Below, piece after piece: positions 23,693-33,233 of a DNA stretch of 64,000 nt. A program made the position numbers and the translations under genes. How positions within the stretch are numbered: position 1 is the first letter of the stretch; each line of letters starts with the position of its first letter. The DNA is taken from assembly GCA_963759115.1 (NCBI GenBank), contig CAVWXT010000006.1:1488001-1552000 (forward strand), written 5' to 3'. Source of the stretch: CAVWXT01 sp963759115 (GTDB taxonomy: Bacteria > Planctomycetota > Planctomycetia > Pirellulales > Thermoguttaceae). The notes beneath the pieces are model-generated. The model searched no databases and was not told the origin of the DNA. It saw only the letters and a list, made by a program, of their open reading frames with translations.

Positions 23693-26600
23693 ATGATGCA
23701 GATCCAGAACCTTTTTGTGCGGGACATCTTCCGACCGATCAAGGGCGTCGTCATGGCGAGGAGTTGGACGACTTTTCCGTCTGGCAGGAGTTGGACGAGT
23801 TCGTTTTCACCAAGGAACTCGATAAGTATTTCCGCAAGTTTCTCTCGGCGTATCTCGATGCCATCGACCGCAGCAACGACTCGAATGTCACGGGAAAGAT
23901 GGCCGTCTGGATCGCCGGTTTCTTCGGCTCCGGTAAGTCCCACTTCCTCAAGGTGCTGTCGTACCTTCTGCAAAACCAAGTCCACACCTACAAAGGCCAG
24001 AGCAAGAGGGCCGTCGAGTTCTTCGAGAGCAAGGTCAAGGACGCCATGCTCTTCGGCGACATCCAGCGGGCCGTAGCATCCAAGACCGATGTCATCCTCT
24101 TCAACATTGACTCCAAGGCCGATAACAAGGCTGGCCGGGAAGCGATCCTGGCCGTCTTCCTGAAAGTCTTCAACGAAATGCAGGCGTACGACGGCGACCA
24201 CCCGCACGTCGCCCACATGGAACGATACCTGGAAAGCAAGGGCAAGCTCAACGCCTTCAAGGCCGCCTACCAGGAATTGACTGGCGAAGCGTGGGTCAAG
24301 GAGCGGGATGCCTTTGACTTCAGCCGGGATCAAGTCGTCCAGGCATTCTGCAAGACGTTGGGGCAAAGTCGGGAATCGGCCAAAAAGTGGGTGGACAACG
24401 CCGAGGGCAATTTCACACTCTCCGTCGAGAACTTCGCCAAGTGGGTCAAGGAATATCTCGATTCCAAGGGACCGGATCATCGGCTGATTTTTTTGGTCGA
24501 TGAGGTCGGCCAATACATTGGCACAGATGGACACCTGATGCTGAATTTGCAGACCATCGTCGAGGACTTGGGGACGATGTGCAAAGGCCGGGCTTGGGTC
24601 GTTGTCACCTCGCAGGAGGAGATCGACCGGATCATCGGCGAGTTGAAGACGGCGGCGAAGAACGATTTTTCCAAGATTCAGGGCCGCTTCAGCACCCGCC
24701 TGTCGTTGTCCAGTGCCAACGTGGACGAGGTGATCCAAGCCCGCCTCCTGGCAAAACTCCCCGAGGTGGAAGATGAACTGAAGGAACGGTTCGTTGAGAA
24801 AGGCGACATCCTCAAGAATCAACTCACCTTTACTGGCTGCGGGATGACCTTCAAGCCATTCAAGGATGCCGATGATTTCTGCAAGAACTACCCCTTTGCC
24901 CCCTACCAGTTCCAACTTGTCCAGAAAATCTTCGAGCAGATCCGCAAGGTCGGCGCAACCGGACTGCACCTCGCCAAGGGCGAGCGGTCAATGCTTGATG
25001 CCTTCCAATCGGCGGCGAAGAAGGTGGCGGCTAGTGAGGTCGGAGTCCTCGTCCCTCTCTACGAGTTCTATCCGTCCATCGAGAGTTTTCTGGGCACGTC
25101 CGTAAAGAGGACGATTGATCAAGCGGCAGAGAACGCCAGCCTTGAACCCTTCGATATCAAGATGTTGCAGGTGCTCTTCCTCATTCGCTACGTCGAGGAG
25201 ATGAAGAGCAACGTCGATAACCTCGTCACGCTCTGCATCGACCAGATTGACGCCGACAAGCTCGCCTTGCGGCGGCGAATCGAAAACAGTCTTGGGCGAC
25301 TGGAGAAAGAGACTCTCATCAATCGCAGCGGCGATCTGTACTTCTTCCTCACCAACGAAGAGCGGGACATCAGTCGGGAAGTCAAGGCGGTTGACCTCGC
25401 CAGCGGCGAAGAAGCCAATCTACTGGGCGACATCATTTTTAACGACGTGTTGAAGACTAAGTGGAAGCATCGCTACAGTATCAACAAGATGGACTTCGGC
25501 TTCCTCGGCATGGTCGATATGCACCCAATGGGCCGACGTGTCGAAGGGGACTTGATCGTCTCCGTTGTCTCGCCCTTGGCCGACGAATACGAATACTTCA
25601 ATGACCAGAAATGCATCCTGGAGAGTGCCAACGAGAACGGCCAAATCCTGATTCGGCTGCGGGATAACGAAGACTTGGGCCGGGACTTGCGGGCCTATGT
25701 CAAGACCGAAAAGTACCTGCGGACCAAGAGTGATGCCGGCCTGCCCGAACCAACCAAGCGCATCCTCCGAGATAATGCCGAAGAGAACCGGCAACGTCGG
25801 GAGCGATTGGCTACCCTCATCGGGCAGATGCTTACCGAGGCCGGTTACTTCGTGGCGGGGCAACCACTAGAGCAGAAAGCTACAGCCCCCGGTGCCTGCC
25901 TGGATGCCGCCTTGGAGTATCTCATCACCAATACGTTCACGAAGATGGGGTATCTCAAGCACCTGCACCCCGAACCACAGAAGGAAATCCAGGCGATCCT
26001 TCGTAGCAACGACATCGCTCAGCAAACCCTTGCCCTGAATATGGAAGAGGCCAATCCCCAGGCCATCGAGGATCTTCGCAATTATGTGGAACTGTGCCAC
26101 AAGAGCAGCAAGCAGATCGTTTTATATGAGATGATCGAGAACCGCTATGCCAACCGGCCCTATGGCTGGCCTTCGATGGAAGTCGTAATGCTGATCGCAC
26201 GGCTGATCGTCTTGGGCGAGATCAGCTTGGTGATCGAGGGTGCTGTGCTGCCGCTGGACAAGATTTACGATGCCCTGACCACGCCTGCCCGGTGGCGAAA
26301 GATCACCATCCTCAAGCGGCACACCCCTGATCCGGCGATGATCCAAAAGGCCCGTAACCTGGGCAAAGATGTTTTTTCGGAGATTGTGCCAGATGGCGAA
26401 GATCCGTGCTTCACTTTCCTCAAGACCAAGCTGCGGTGCTGGGAAACCAGTCTCTCCAGCTACAAGCCGCTGGCCGAGACCGGCAACTACCCCGGCCAGC
26501 AGGAGATCGTGGATGGGCTGTCCGTCATCCGGGCATCACTGGCGTGCGACGACAGCTACAAATTCCTCGAACGTTTCAATGAGCGGAAAGATGATCTGCT

Positions 26601-27291
26601 GGAACTGTCCGACAACTTCCATGATCTAGAACACTTCTACGATCACCAGAAGCCGACGTGGGACAAGCTCCGCAAGGCGGCCGACCGCTTCCAACTGAAT
26701 TGGATGGAATTGGACCGAGATGCCAAGGCGGCCCCGGCACTGAAGCGAATGCAAGAGATCCTCCAGGCCCCTAGCCCTTACGGCATCATCAAGGAGGCCG
26801 AAGGGCTCATCGGCACGGTTGAGGCGGTCAACACGGCCTTGGTCTCCAGGCGACGGGGCGAGGCCCTGGTGAAGATCGACAAGCTAATCGCCGAGGTGAC
26901 CAAGGAACTTACAACAGCGCAGGCGGAAGCGTCTCTACAATCCACGTGCCTCGGGCCATTGAAGACTCTACGTACTCAGGTGGAACGCCAGGAAAGCGTG
27001 GCCCACATCACCCAGGCCGAGCAGGAGGCCGTTCAGGCGTGTGATGCGGCGGTGGCGAAAATCGAGGAGGAGGCGAAGAAAAAGCAGGCCAAACCGCAGC
27101 CGCAACCCCAAGGTGGTGGCCCGCCCGCCGTGCCCACGCCCGTTGTGAAACCTCGTTGCATTGTTATACCGGCCGACTTGGTCGGCAAGCCATACCTGGA
27201 AACAGATGACGACGTAGATGCCTTCCTTGCTGAATTGAAGACCAAGCTAAAGGCGGCCATTGCCTCGGGCCAACGAATCCAGATTCGGTAG
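23693..27291 (+). CDS. brxC: BREX ATPase BrxC, frameshifted near 23758
   Basis: BrxC is the large P-loop ATPase of BREX. The start MMQIQNLFVRDIFRPIKG matches the family, but the frame shifts after about 20 codons. The rest (open from 23764 to the stop, 1175 aa) carries Walker A GFFGSGKSHFLK near its residue 56, a Walker B-like LIFLVDEVGQ near 244 and a Pro-rich stretch near the C-terminus. One extra C at GGC-GAG near 23758 would restore MAEELDDFSVW. A one-base deletion or assembly error is therefore likely. The gene follows brxB by five bases. Confidence 0.8.
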
Positions 27292-27312
27292 CCCAAAAGA
27301 AACGACTGCACC

Positions 27313-28404
27313 ATGAACCGCAATAAACTGAAGACGTATGCCCCCAAGGCCCGGCGTGATTTTATCCGTGCGATGGCGGATCGGGCTGCGTTCTACGGGC
27401 TGACCGAGAAGAAGATCGAGCCGGTCACCGAGAAGGGTGACGTGGCGATCATCGCCGGGAAGGCGTTTCCCATCCCCGTGGCCGCCAAGCGGCGGGCATT
27501 GGAAGACCGGATCAAGCGGCAGGGGTTCGAGCAGACGATGGAGGCGATGGCTTATACGTGGTTCAACCGGCTCGTCGCCATCCGGTTCATGGAACTGCAC
27601 GGCTACCTGGACCACGGCTACCGGGTCTTGAGTCATCCCGAAGGGCATAACCAACCCGAAATCCTCGAACATGCCCAGCATGTCGATCTTCCCGGACTCG
27701 ACAAGCAGAGGGTCGTTGCACTCAAGCTGGACGGCACCAAGGAGGCCGAGCTTTATCGGATGCTGCTCATCGCCCAGTGCCATGCCCTGCACAAGGCGAT
27801 GCCGTTCCTGTTTGAGGCCATTGATGATGAAACCGAATTACTGTTGCCCGACAACCTATTGCATTCGGACTCCTTGATCCGGCAGTTGGTCAACGAGATC
27901 GATGAAGCCGATTGGCACGAGGTCGAGATCGTCGGCTGGCTTTACCAATTCTACATCTCGGAAAAGAAGGACGAGGTGATCGGGAAGGTCGTCAAGAGCG
28001 AGGACATCCCGGCTGCCACGCAGCTTTTTACTCCGAACTGGATCGTCAAGTACCTCGTCCAAAACAGCCTCGGACGGCAATGGGTAGCAACCTACCTGAA
28101 CTCGCCGCTGAAAGGGCAAATGGAGTATTTCATCGAGCCAGCGGAACAGACGCCGGAAGTCCAGGCCAAACTTGCCGAGATCACGCCCAAGAGCCTGAAC
28201 CCGGAAGAACTGACGTTACTAGATCCGGCCTGTGGTTCCGGCCACATCCTGGTCGAAGCCTACGACTTGCTCAAGTCCATCTACCAGGAGCGGGGCTATC
28301 GGGCGAAAGATATTCCCCGGCTGATTCTGGAGAAGAACCTATTTGGTCTAGGTCTCCTTGGTTTGAGAAGAAGTTGTCAGTTGTCAGTAGGCAGTAAGCA
28401 GTAG
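27313..28404 (+). pseudogene. pglX: BREX methyltransferase PglX, 3'-truncated
   Basis: The first ~345 codons match PglX, the adenine-specific DNA methyltransferase of BREX: RRDFIRAMADRAAFYGL, AYTWFNRLVAIRFMELHGYL, PNWIVKYLVQNSLGRQW and the AdoMet motif DPACGSGHILVEAYDLL. After LILEKNLFGL the homology ends. The expected NPPY catalytic motif and some 800 residues are absent, replaced by unrelated sequence from about 28355. A complete BREX-1 locus would go on to pglZ and brxL, which are not present. This copy cannot methylate DNA. Confidence 0.8.
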
Positions 28405-28442
28405 GTGGTAGGTGGGGAAAAAGCGCGAAACGATAAAGGGTT
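28378..28442. repeat. Short direct repeats at the BREX truncation
   Basis: AGTTGTCAGTTGTCAGTAGGCAGTAAGCAGTAG-like iterations follow the point where PglX homology ends. Such CAGT-rich natural repeats are common between genes in related genomes and may mark the recombination junction. Confidence 0.45.
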
Positions 28443-29452
28443 TTACTTGCGACCTCTCCGCCAGATCAAAGCGGCAATCGCTCCGACTACGAGCAAGGTG
28501 ATGCTACCGGGCTCAGGAACACTTGCCACGCGGAACCCCAGGTAGGGGTCGAACTGGCCAACCGACGGTGGTTGGCCGCCGGATTGCTCGGACGAGGCGA
28601 GGCCCTCATAACCGCCGCCACGATACGCCCCCTTCGGATCCTCAATCCACTGCCAGATATCGCCGCCCATATCATACGTGCCATAAGGCCCCGGCGACGC
28701 CGCAAACGTCCCGACCGGCGTCAGCATATTCGTCGGATCGGTGTAGACGCCGTTCAAAACAAAGTTGGCATTGTTCGTGCCCGTCGCGGAAAGCACGTTG
28801 CTCGGCAGGGTGTTGCTCTTCGTGGGGTAGGTCCAGTAACCGGCGCCGCCCGGCTTGTTCGGGTCGTAATAGGCCGCCTTGTACCATTCGTTTTCCGATG
28901 GAAGGAAGTAGGTAGCTCCGGCGTTGCGGGGGACCGCGTTGGTCATCGCACCGTTCAGCGTGTACGCTCCAGTCTCGGTCGTGCCCGCTCCCTGCGCCCT
29001 GTCGGCTGGCCGTTTTGCAGCCAGTTGCAGAACCGGGCGGCGTCGAACCAGGACATATCGAAGACCGGACAATTGGCGGCTTGGCTGTAGCTGCCCGTGA
29101 CCGCGTAACTGTAGCTGCCCGAACTGCCGCTTCGAGTGATTCCGATGGTTGGGTAGTCCGTGGCCATGTCCCCGTAACTGCCGTACAAGTTGTAGGTGTC
29201 GGTCTTCGCCACGGCGTTAAGGAACTGGACGTATTGGCCCACCGTCACGTCGTATTTGCCCATCTGGTACGTGTAAGGAACCGAACCGTAGAGCGAGCCG
29301 GTCGCCGGATCGGCCGCGTTGCCCGGATTGCCCACGGTGACGAATTGCAGACTCGTCTGACCTCCGGTCATGTTGAACACGTCTGCCCGTGCAACCACCG
29401 CGCAAGACATCAACGCCGCCGTCAAAACCATCCAATTCAGTTTGTGCCGCAT
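28443..29452 (-). CDS. SUMF1-like (formylglycine-generating-enzyme fold) PEP-CTERM protein, frameshifted
   Basis: The N-terminus is a signal peptide (MRHKLNWMVLTAALMSCAVVARA). The body has the SUMF1/FGE-sulfatase fold signature: YQMGKYDVTVGQYVQFL, DMSWFDAARFCNWL, YFLPSENEWYKAAYYDP and GGDIWQWIEDP. The C-terminus carries a PEP-CTERM sorting tag VPEPGSITLLVVGAIAAL with a basic end. The protein is therefore exported and anchored. The frame shifts around 29000 (QNGQPTGR to AGTTETGAY), probably by an indel. These proteins mostly lack the catalytic cysteines and are not sulfatase activators. Confidence 0.75.
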
Positions 29453-29740
29453 GGCAGTTTTTCTCCTCGCTTCAGGCAAAAGAATCAGGAACCGCTTCCA
29501 ACTCACTTTCGTAGCCATGACAGATCTCCTCATCGGTGTCGGTCCTCGCTATAATGAAACGGTCATCGCCCCGGGCGCGCAGACCGAGTCCGCCCGGGAG
29601 ATGCCGGGCCGGGGAGGAACGTGGTTGTCGCCTTGGGCCTCCCCGGCCGCTTATTGTTAGGGTTCAGGGTTCAGGGAGATGACGATCAGTCGTTTCCGGT
29701 GTTTCGGTCGGATCTCTCGACTCTCCACTGCGTACTGCCT
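29453..29740. repeat. Intergenic stretch with an 11-bp inverted repeat and GGGTTCAG repeats
   Basis: GGCCGGGGAGG at 29608 and CCTCCCCGGCC ending near 29651 form a strong hairpin with a loop of about 22 nt. Right after, GGGTTCAGGGTTCAGGG-type short repeats occur, which are seen again near 30510. No gene is supported. Confidence 0.45.
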
Positions 29741-29796
29741 CCAGTCGTGGTATAATACTCTGGTCGAAATTGTTTCTTACGCGAGGAGCCCCGCTC

Positions 29797-30009
29797 ATGG
29801 CCATTGTCGTCGAAGCCACGTACGAAGACGGCGTACTCAAGCCGGCCCAGCCCTTGCCGCTGGCGGAGCACCAAAAAGTGCAGATCACGGTCGGCACGGG
29901 CACCAGCCCGCTGGTGCAGGCGTACGGGATCATCGGATGGACGGGGGACCATGCCACGCTGGAGCGCTTCGCGCTCGATCCCGAACTCGATCCGCAGGAG
30001 GGTCCATGA
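29797..30009 (+). CDS. DUF104-family antitoxin
   Basis: A 70-residue protein MAIVVEATYEDGVLKPAQPL, the pattern of DUF104 (AF2212-like) antitoxins. These small proteins pair with PIN-domain RNases. The start follows GCGAGGAGCCCCGCTC. The stop TGA overlaps the toxin's ATG (ATGA), so translation is coupled. A TATAAT box lies 41 nt upstream. Confidence 0.8.
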   Translation: MAIVVEATYEDGVLKPAQPLPLAEHQKVQITVGTGTSPLVQAYGIIGWTGDHATLERFALDPELDPQEGP

Positions 30010-30506
30010 TTCTCGCTGACCTCGCTGCGGGGGAATCCGTGTTCCTCGATGCCAATATCTTGGTTTACCACTTTGCCGCCGATCCCCTCTTCGGTCCGTA
30101 CTGCACGCCGCTCGTCCAACGCATTGATCAGGGGGAGTTGTCCGGCTTCACGTCGCCCCACGTCCTCTCGGAGACCGCTCATCGCTTGATGGCGACCGAG
30201 GCCAGCGTCCTGTTCGGCTGGCCGTTTGCCGGCATTGTGCGGCGTATGAAGCGGCATCCCGCCGAGGTGCAGAAGCTGACGGGCTTCCACCAAGCGCTCC
30301 AGATCGTGGTGGACTCCAAGATCAAGGTCTTGAGCACTACTCCTGCGATGGTCCTTGCGGCTGCGGGCGTCAGCCGACAGACCGGACTGATGAGCAACGA
30401 CGCTCTGATCGTAGCGATGATGCAAAGTCATGGCCTCATTAACCTCGCGAGCAACGACGCCGACTTTGACCGGGTTGCCGGGCTGACCCGGTACTCGCCG
30501 GCCTGA
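30006..30506 (+). CDS. PIN-domain RNase toxin (VapC-like)
   Basis: PIN domains cut RNA with a cluster of acidic residues. The first Asp is in VFLDANILVYHF near residue 14, then Glu in LSETAHRL near 52, Asp in MSNDALIVAMM near 135 and Asp in LASNDADFDRV near 152. The length (166 aa) is slightly larger than typical VapC. It is coupled to the antitoxin by a four-base overlap. In the cell it would be held inactive by the antitoxin and would cleave tRNA or other RNA when freed. Confidence 0.85.
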   Translation: MILADLAAGESVFLDANILVYHFAADPLFGPYCTPLVQRIDQGELSGFTSPHVLSETAHRLMATEASVLFGWPFAGIVRRMKRHPAEVQKLTGFHQALQIVVDSKIKVLSTTPAMVLAAAGVSRQTGLMSNDALIVAMMQSHGLINLASNDADFDRVAGLTRYSPA

Positions 30507-30650
30507 GTCAGGGTTCAGCGTTCGGGGTTCAAGGTTTAGGGATTTCCGTTCATCACTCATCATTCATCCCTCATCCCTCCTCCCTAGCCCCGTCTGTCGT
30601 GGTATAATACACTCTGGTCGGAATTGTCTCTTACGCGAGGAGCCCCGCTC

Positions 30651-30860
30651 ATGGCCATTGTCGTCGAAGCCACTTACCAGAACGGGATTCTGAAGCCGAA
30701 GGAGCCCTTGACGCTGGCTGAAGGGACCGATGTCCGGTTGACCGTCACGCCGACCACCGAGGTTTGCGACCCGCTGGAGGCGGTGATCGGGATCGGCGAG
30801 GGCCAGCCCGACGGCGCCGACAACCACGACAAGTACATCTACGGAAAACTTCGGCCATGA
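30651..30860 (+). CDS. Second DUF104-family antitoxin
   Basis: 69 residues starting MAIVVEATYQNGILKPKEPL, a paralogue of the antitoxin 850 bp upstream; the C-terminal half differs (GDGADNHDKYIYGKL-like). It has the same leader and ribosome-binding site. Its partner toxin is broken (next feature), so the antitoxin may be an orphan able to react with the first module's toxin or with others. Confidence 0.75.
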   Translation: MAIVVEATYQNGILKPKEPLTLAEGTDVRLTVTPTTEVCDPLEAVIGIGEGQPDGADNHDKYIYGKLRP

Positions 30861-31874
30861 TCTTCGTCTGTCGATTTTACTTCGATGGTTGTCATGCAAG
30901 ATCTGGGCGTCTCGCAAGTCTTTACCGGTGACGCCCATTTCCAACAGGTCGGGCTGGGCTTTTCCCTCTTGCCTTGAACTGTTTTCACTTCGCTTGCGGT
31001 CTTTCCGCCGCTCTTCGCTCTCGACTCTCCTCGCGGTTTCTCCTTCGTTTCGCTGGTGGGCAGAACCGACCCCTGCTCTTTCTGCTCGGGCTTCGCTTTG
31101 GGGGCGGGGGCATTCAACACCGCTCGGGCTTCTCGCTGCAAGTACTCCAGAACGACACGCTGGCTCCAGAAAAGGGAACCGGATAGAGGAATCACGCCAA
31201 TCCCGGACTCAGTTCCGACTGCGGCGGGTTTCGCCAACCTCGTCTGGCTGTAGGCCTCGGCTTTGTCGAACCAGGTCCGGGCTTCCTGATAATGGGCCAG
31301 ATCGTGATGGGCCATCGCCAGGAAGTACCAGACGTATGCTGGCAACACATCCTTCGGGTTGATGACGGGCGCGTCATACACCCAGGCTCGGCTGGCCTTG
31401 GTCAGCGTCTCAACTGCCTCTTTGGTCTGTCCGATGCGGTACAGCAGGGCACCGAGACTCGCCAAACGGACATAATAGTGGTGCGCGACGTCGCCCACGA
31501 TTGCTTCGCGGACCAGTGGGACAACGCCCTGAAGATTGGGGATGCTCCGGGGCACGATCGCGCACGCCCAGACCCCCTCATAAGCCGTCGATGCGATCAA
31601 ATCGTCGCGAATCCCTGCGAATATCTGTTGGCAGACATCGCGATAGGCATCCAATCGGCCGAGGAGCAGGTAAATCAAGGCGAGCCGAAATCGCGGATAG
31701 CAGTCTTGTTTCAGTTCCACCAGCCGCAACGCATCGGGCAGGGCCGCCTTCCATTGGCCGCGCGCCGCATAGACTTGGATGCGGGAGTCGAGAACGTCGG
31801 GGTCGTCCGGGTCGAGGTCGACCGCGGTTGTCAGGTCGGCCAGGGCTTCATCCAGTCGGCCGAGTCGCAGGTAA
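30839..31874 (-). pseudogene. TPR-rich 3' part of the interrupted kinase gene
   Basis: On the minus strand the frame from the edge of the insertion element reads YLRLGRLDEALADLTTAV, then RIQVYAARGQWKAALPDALRLVELK and further helical repeats, ending in a Lys/Glu-rich tail. It is in register with the end of the big kinase gene on the other side of the insertion (HLRGLI then YLRLGRLD), so the two were one gene. The last ~45 codons run into the toxin remnant, so the original 3' end has been replaced. It has no start codon of its own and is probably silent. Confidence 0.75.
30857..30977 (+). pseudogene. PIN toxin with internal deletion
   Basis: The ATG overlaps the antitoxin stop (ATGA) and the first codons read MIFV, as in VapC-like toxins. 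After about 12 codons, in another frame, the sequence gives VVMQDLGVSQVFTGDAHF and GLGFSLLP, the typical C-terminal end of PIN domains. The central ~90 residues with the catalytic acids are gone. The toxin is not functional. Confidence 0.7.
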
Positions 31875-33233
31875 GTCGCTGTTCAAAAATAAGTTAGCCG
31901 TTTGTATAATCTGCGTATTCCGCTTCCATGGATGGAGAGACGGTCATGGCAGACAAGGATTGCAGGCGCATTCGCCGGTGTCGCTGCCGAGGATGTCGCT
32001 CGCGTAGCGATGCGGATTTGGTTGCGTACCATCGGGCCATCAATCGAGTGATGGCCGAGTTGGACGAACGGAGTCGGCGGTTGTTCGCCGGGATCGTGGC
32101 CCGGCAACGCGGACACGGGGGCGTCCAGTTGGTGGCGGAAATCACCGGCCTGAGCCGTATGACAATCCGCCGGGGATTGCGCGAAAGCGAACGCGGACAG
32201 GTGGCGTCTTCAGAGCGAGTACGGCGTCCCGGCGGCGGACGAAAACGAGTCGAAAAAAAACGCCACGTGTGCGGGAGTTGTTGAAGGGGCTGTTGCGGGA
32301 TGCGACGGCTGGCGATCCGATGGGTGGTCTGCGGTGGACGCACAAGACCACCCGCAACCTGGCCGCTGCATTGACGCGACGTGGCGTACCGGTCGGGCAC
32401 GTGACGGTGGCTCGGTTGCTGCGAGCACAGAAGGTACTCGTTGCGATCGAACCGCAAGCGGTTGGGTGGGAAGAGAGATCCCTATCGGGATCAGCAATTC
32501 CGCCTGTTGGGGCGTCGGCGACGGCGATTCCAACGGCAAGGGTGGCCGGTAATCAGTGTGGATACGAAGAAAAAGGAGTTGGTGGGCAACTTCAAAAATA
32601 ACGGACGCAGTTGGCGGTGTGAGGACCGCGACGTGCTGGACCACGACTTTCCCACACTGGCCCGCGGCCGCGCCTATCCCTACGGCATCTATGACGAGAA
32701 TCGCAATGAGGGCTATGTCGTGATCGGCACAACTCATCAGACAGCGACCTTTGCCGTGCGTGCCATTCGCTCGTGGTGGCTGAAGGTTGGGCGGCGTCGG
32801 TACTCGGGTGTGTCTTGGTTGGCCATCGAAGCCGACAGCGGAGGTGCCAACGGCAACCGTTGTTGGGCTTGGAAGGTGGGCCTGCAAGAATTGGCTGACG
32901 AATTCAGATTGACGATCACGGTCGGGCATTATCCCGCAGGAGCCTCCAAGTGGAACCCGATCGAGCACCGCATGTTCAACCTCATCAGTGCCAATTGGGC
33001 CGGCGAGCCACTGACCAGTTACGAAGTCATGCTGAAGAACATCCGCACGACACGGTCGAGCACGGGCTTTCGCTGCCGCGCATCGTTGGACACCAAGCTC
33101 TACCCGACCAAAGTCAAGGTGTCCGACGAAGCGAAGGCAACCGTGCGGCTGTTGCGACATACCGTCCTACCCAAATGGAACTACACCATCTGTCCACGAA
33201 AACGAAACGGCTAAGTTATTTTTGAACAAGTCC
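31875..33233 (+). mobile_element. ISAzo13-like insertion sequence, 1359 bp
   Basis: The ends contain a 23-bp inverted repeat with one mismatch: GTTCAAAAATAAGTTAGCCG at 31881 and its counterpart at 33205-33227. The flanks carry TAA at 31872-31874 and 33234-33236, a likely 3-bp (or TA) target duplication. Removing the element and one TAA restores the kinase-TPR gene in frame (GGGCTGATT-TAC-CTGCGA). The transposase is broken by two frameshifts. Confidence 0.8.
31928..33214 (+). pseudogene. ISAzo13-family transposase, two frameshifts
   Basis: Segments in three frames add up to a full ISAzo13-type DDE transposase: RAINRVMAELDERSRRLFAG and VAEITGLSRMTIRRG (N-terminal helix-turn-helix), then LRWTHKTTRNLAAALTRRG, then PVISVDTKKKELVGNFKN with the first catalytic Asp, EADSGGANGNR with the second, and YPAGASKWNPIEHRMF with the Glu. 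Shifts lie near 32270 and 32500. The first could be a natural slippage site (a run of A at about 32257), but the second makes inactivation likely. Confidence 0.75.

Larger units (their letters stand above)
29745..30673 (+). repeat. Duplicated leader and 5' end of two antitoxin genes
   Basis: The stretches 29745-29819 and 30597-30673 are nearly identical: TCGTGGTATAATAC, ACTCTGGTCG, TCTTACGCGAGGAGCCCC, and then the first codons MAIVVEAT. Each contains a perfect TATAAT box (29751-29756 and 30603-30608) about 40 nt upstream of the start, likely the promoter -10 element. This marks duplication of a whole toxin-antitoxin module. Confidence 0.7.

Noticed and set aside
23671..24969. 432-codon open frame antisense to brxC
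   Set aside because: Leu/Asp/Gly-rich shadow of a real ATPase gene.
31928..33214. Programmed frameshift in the ISAzo13 transposase
   Set aside because: There are two shifts in different places; only the first lies at a slippery A-run, so decay or indel is more likely.
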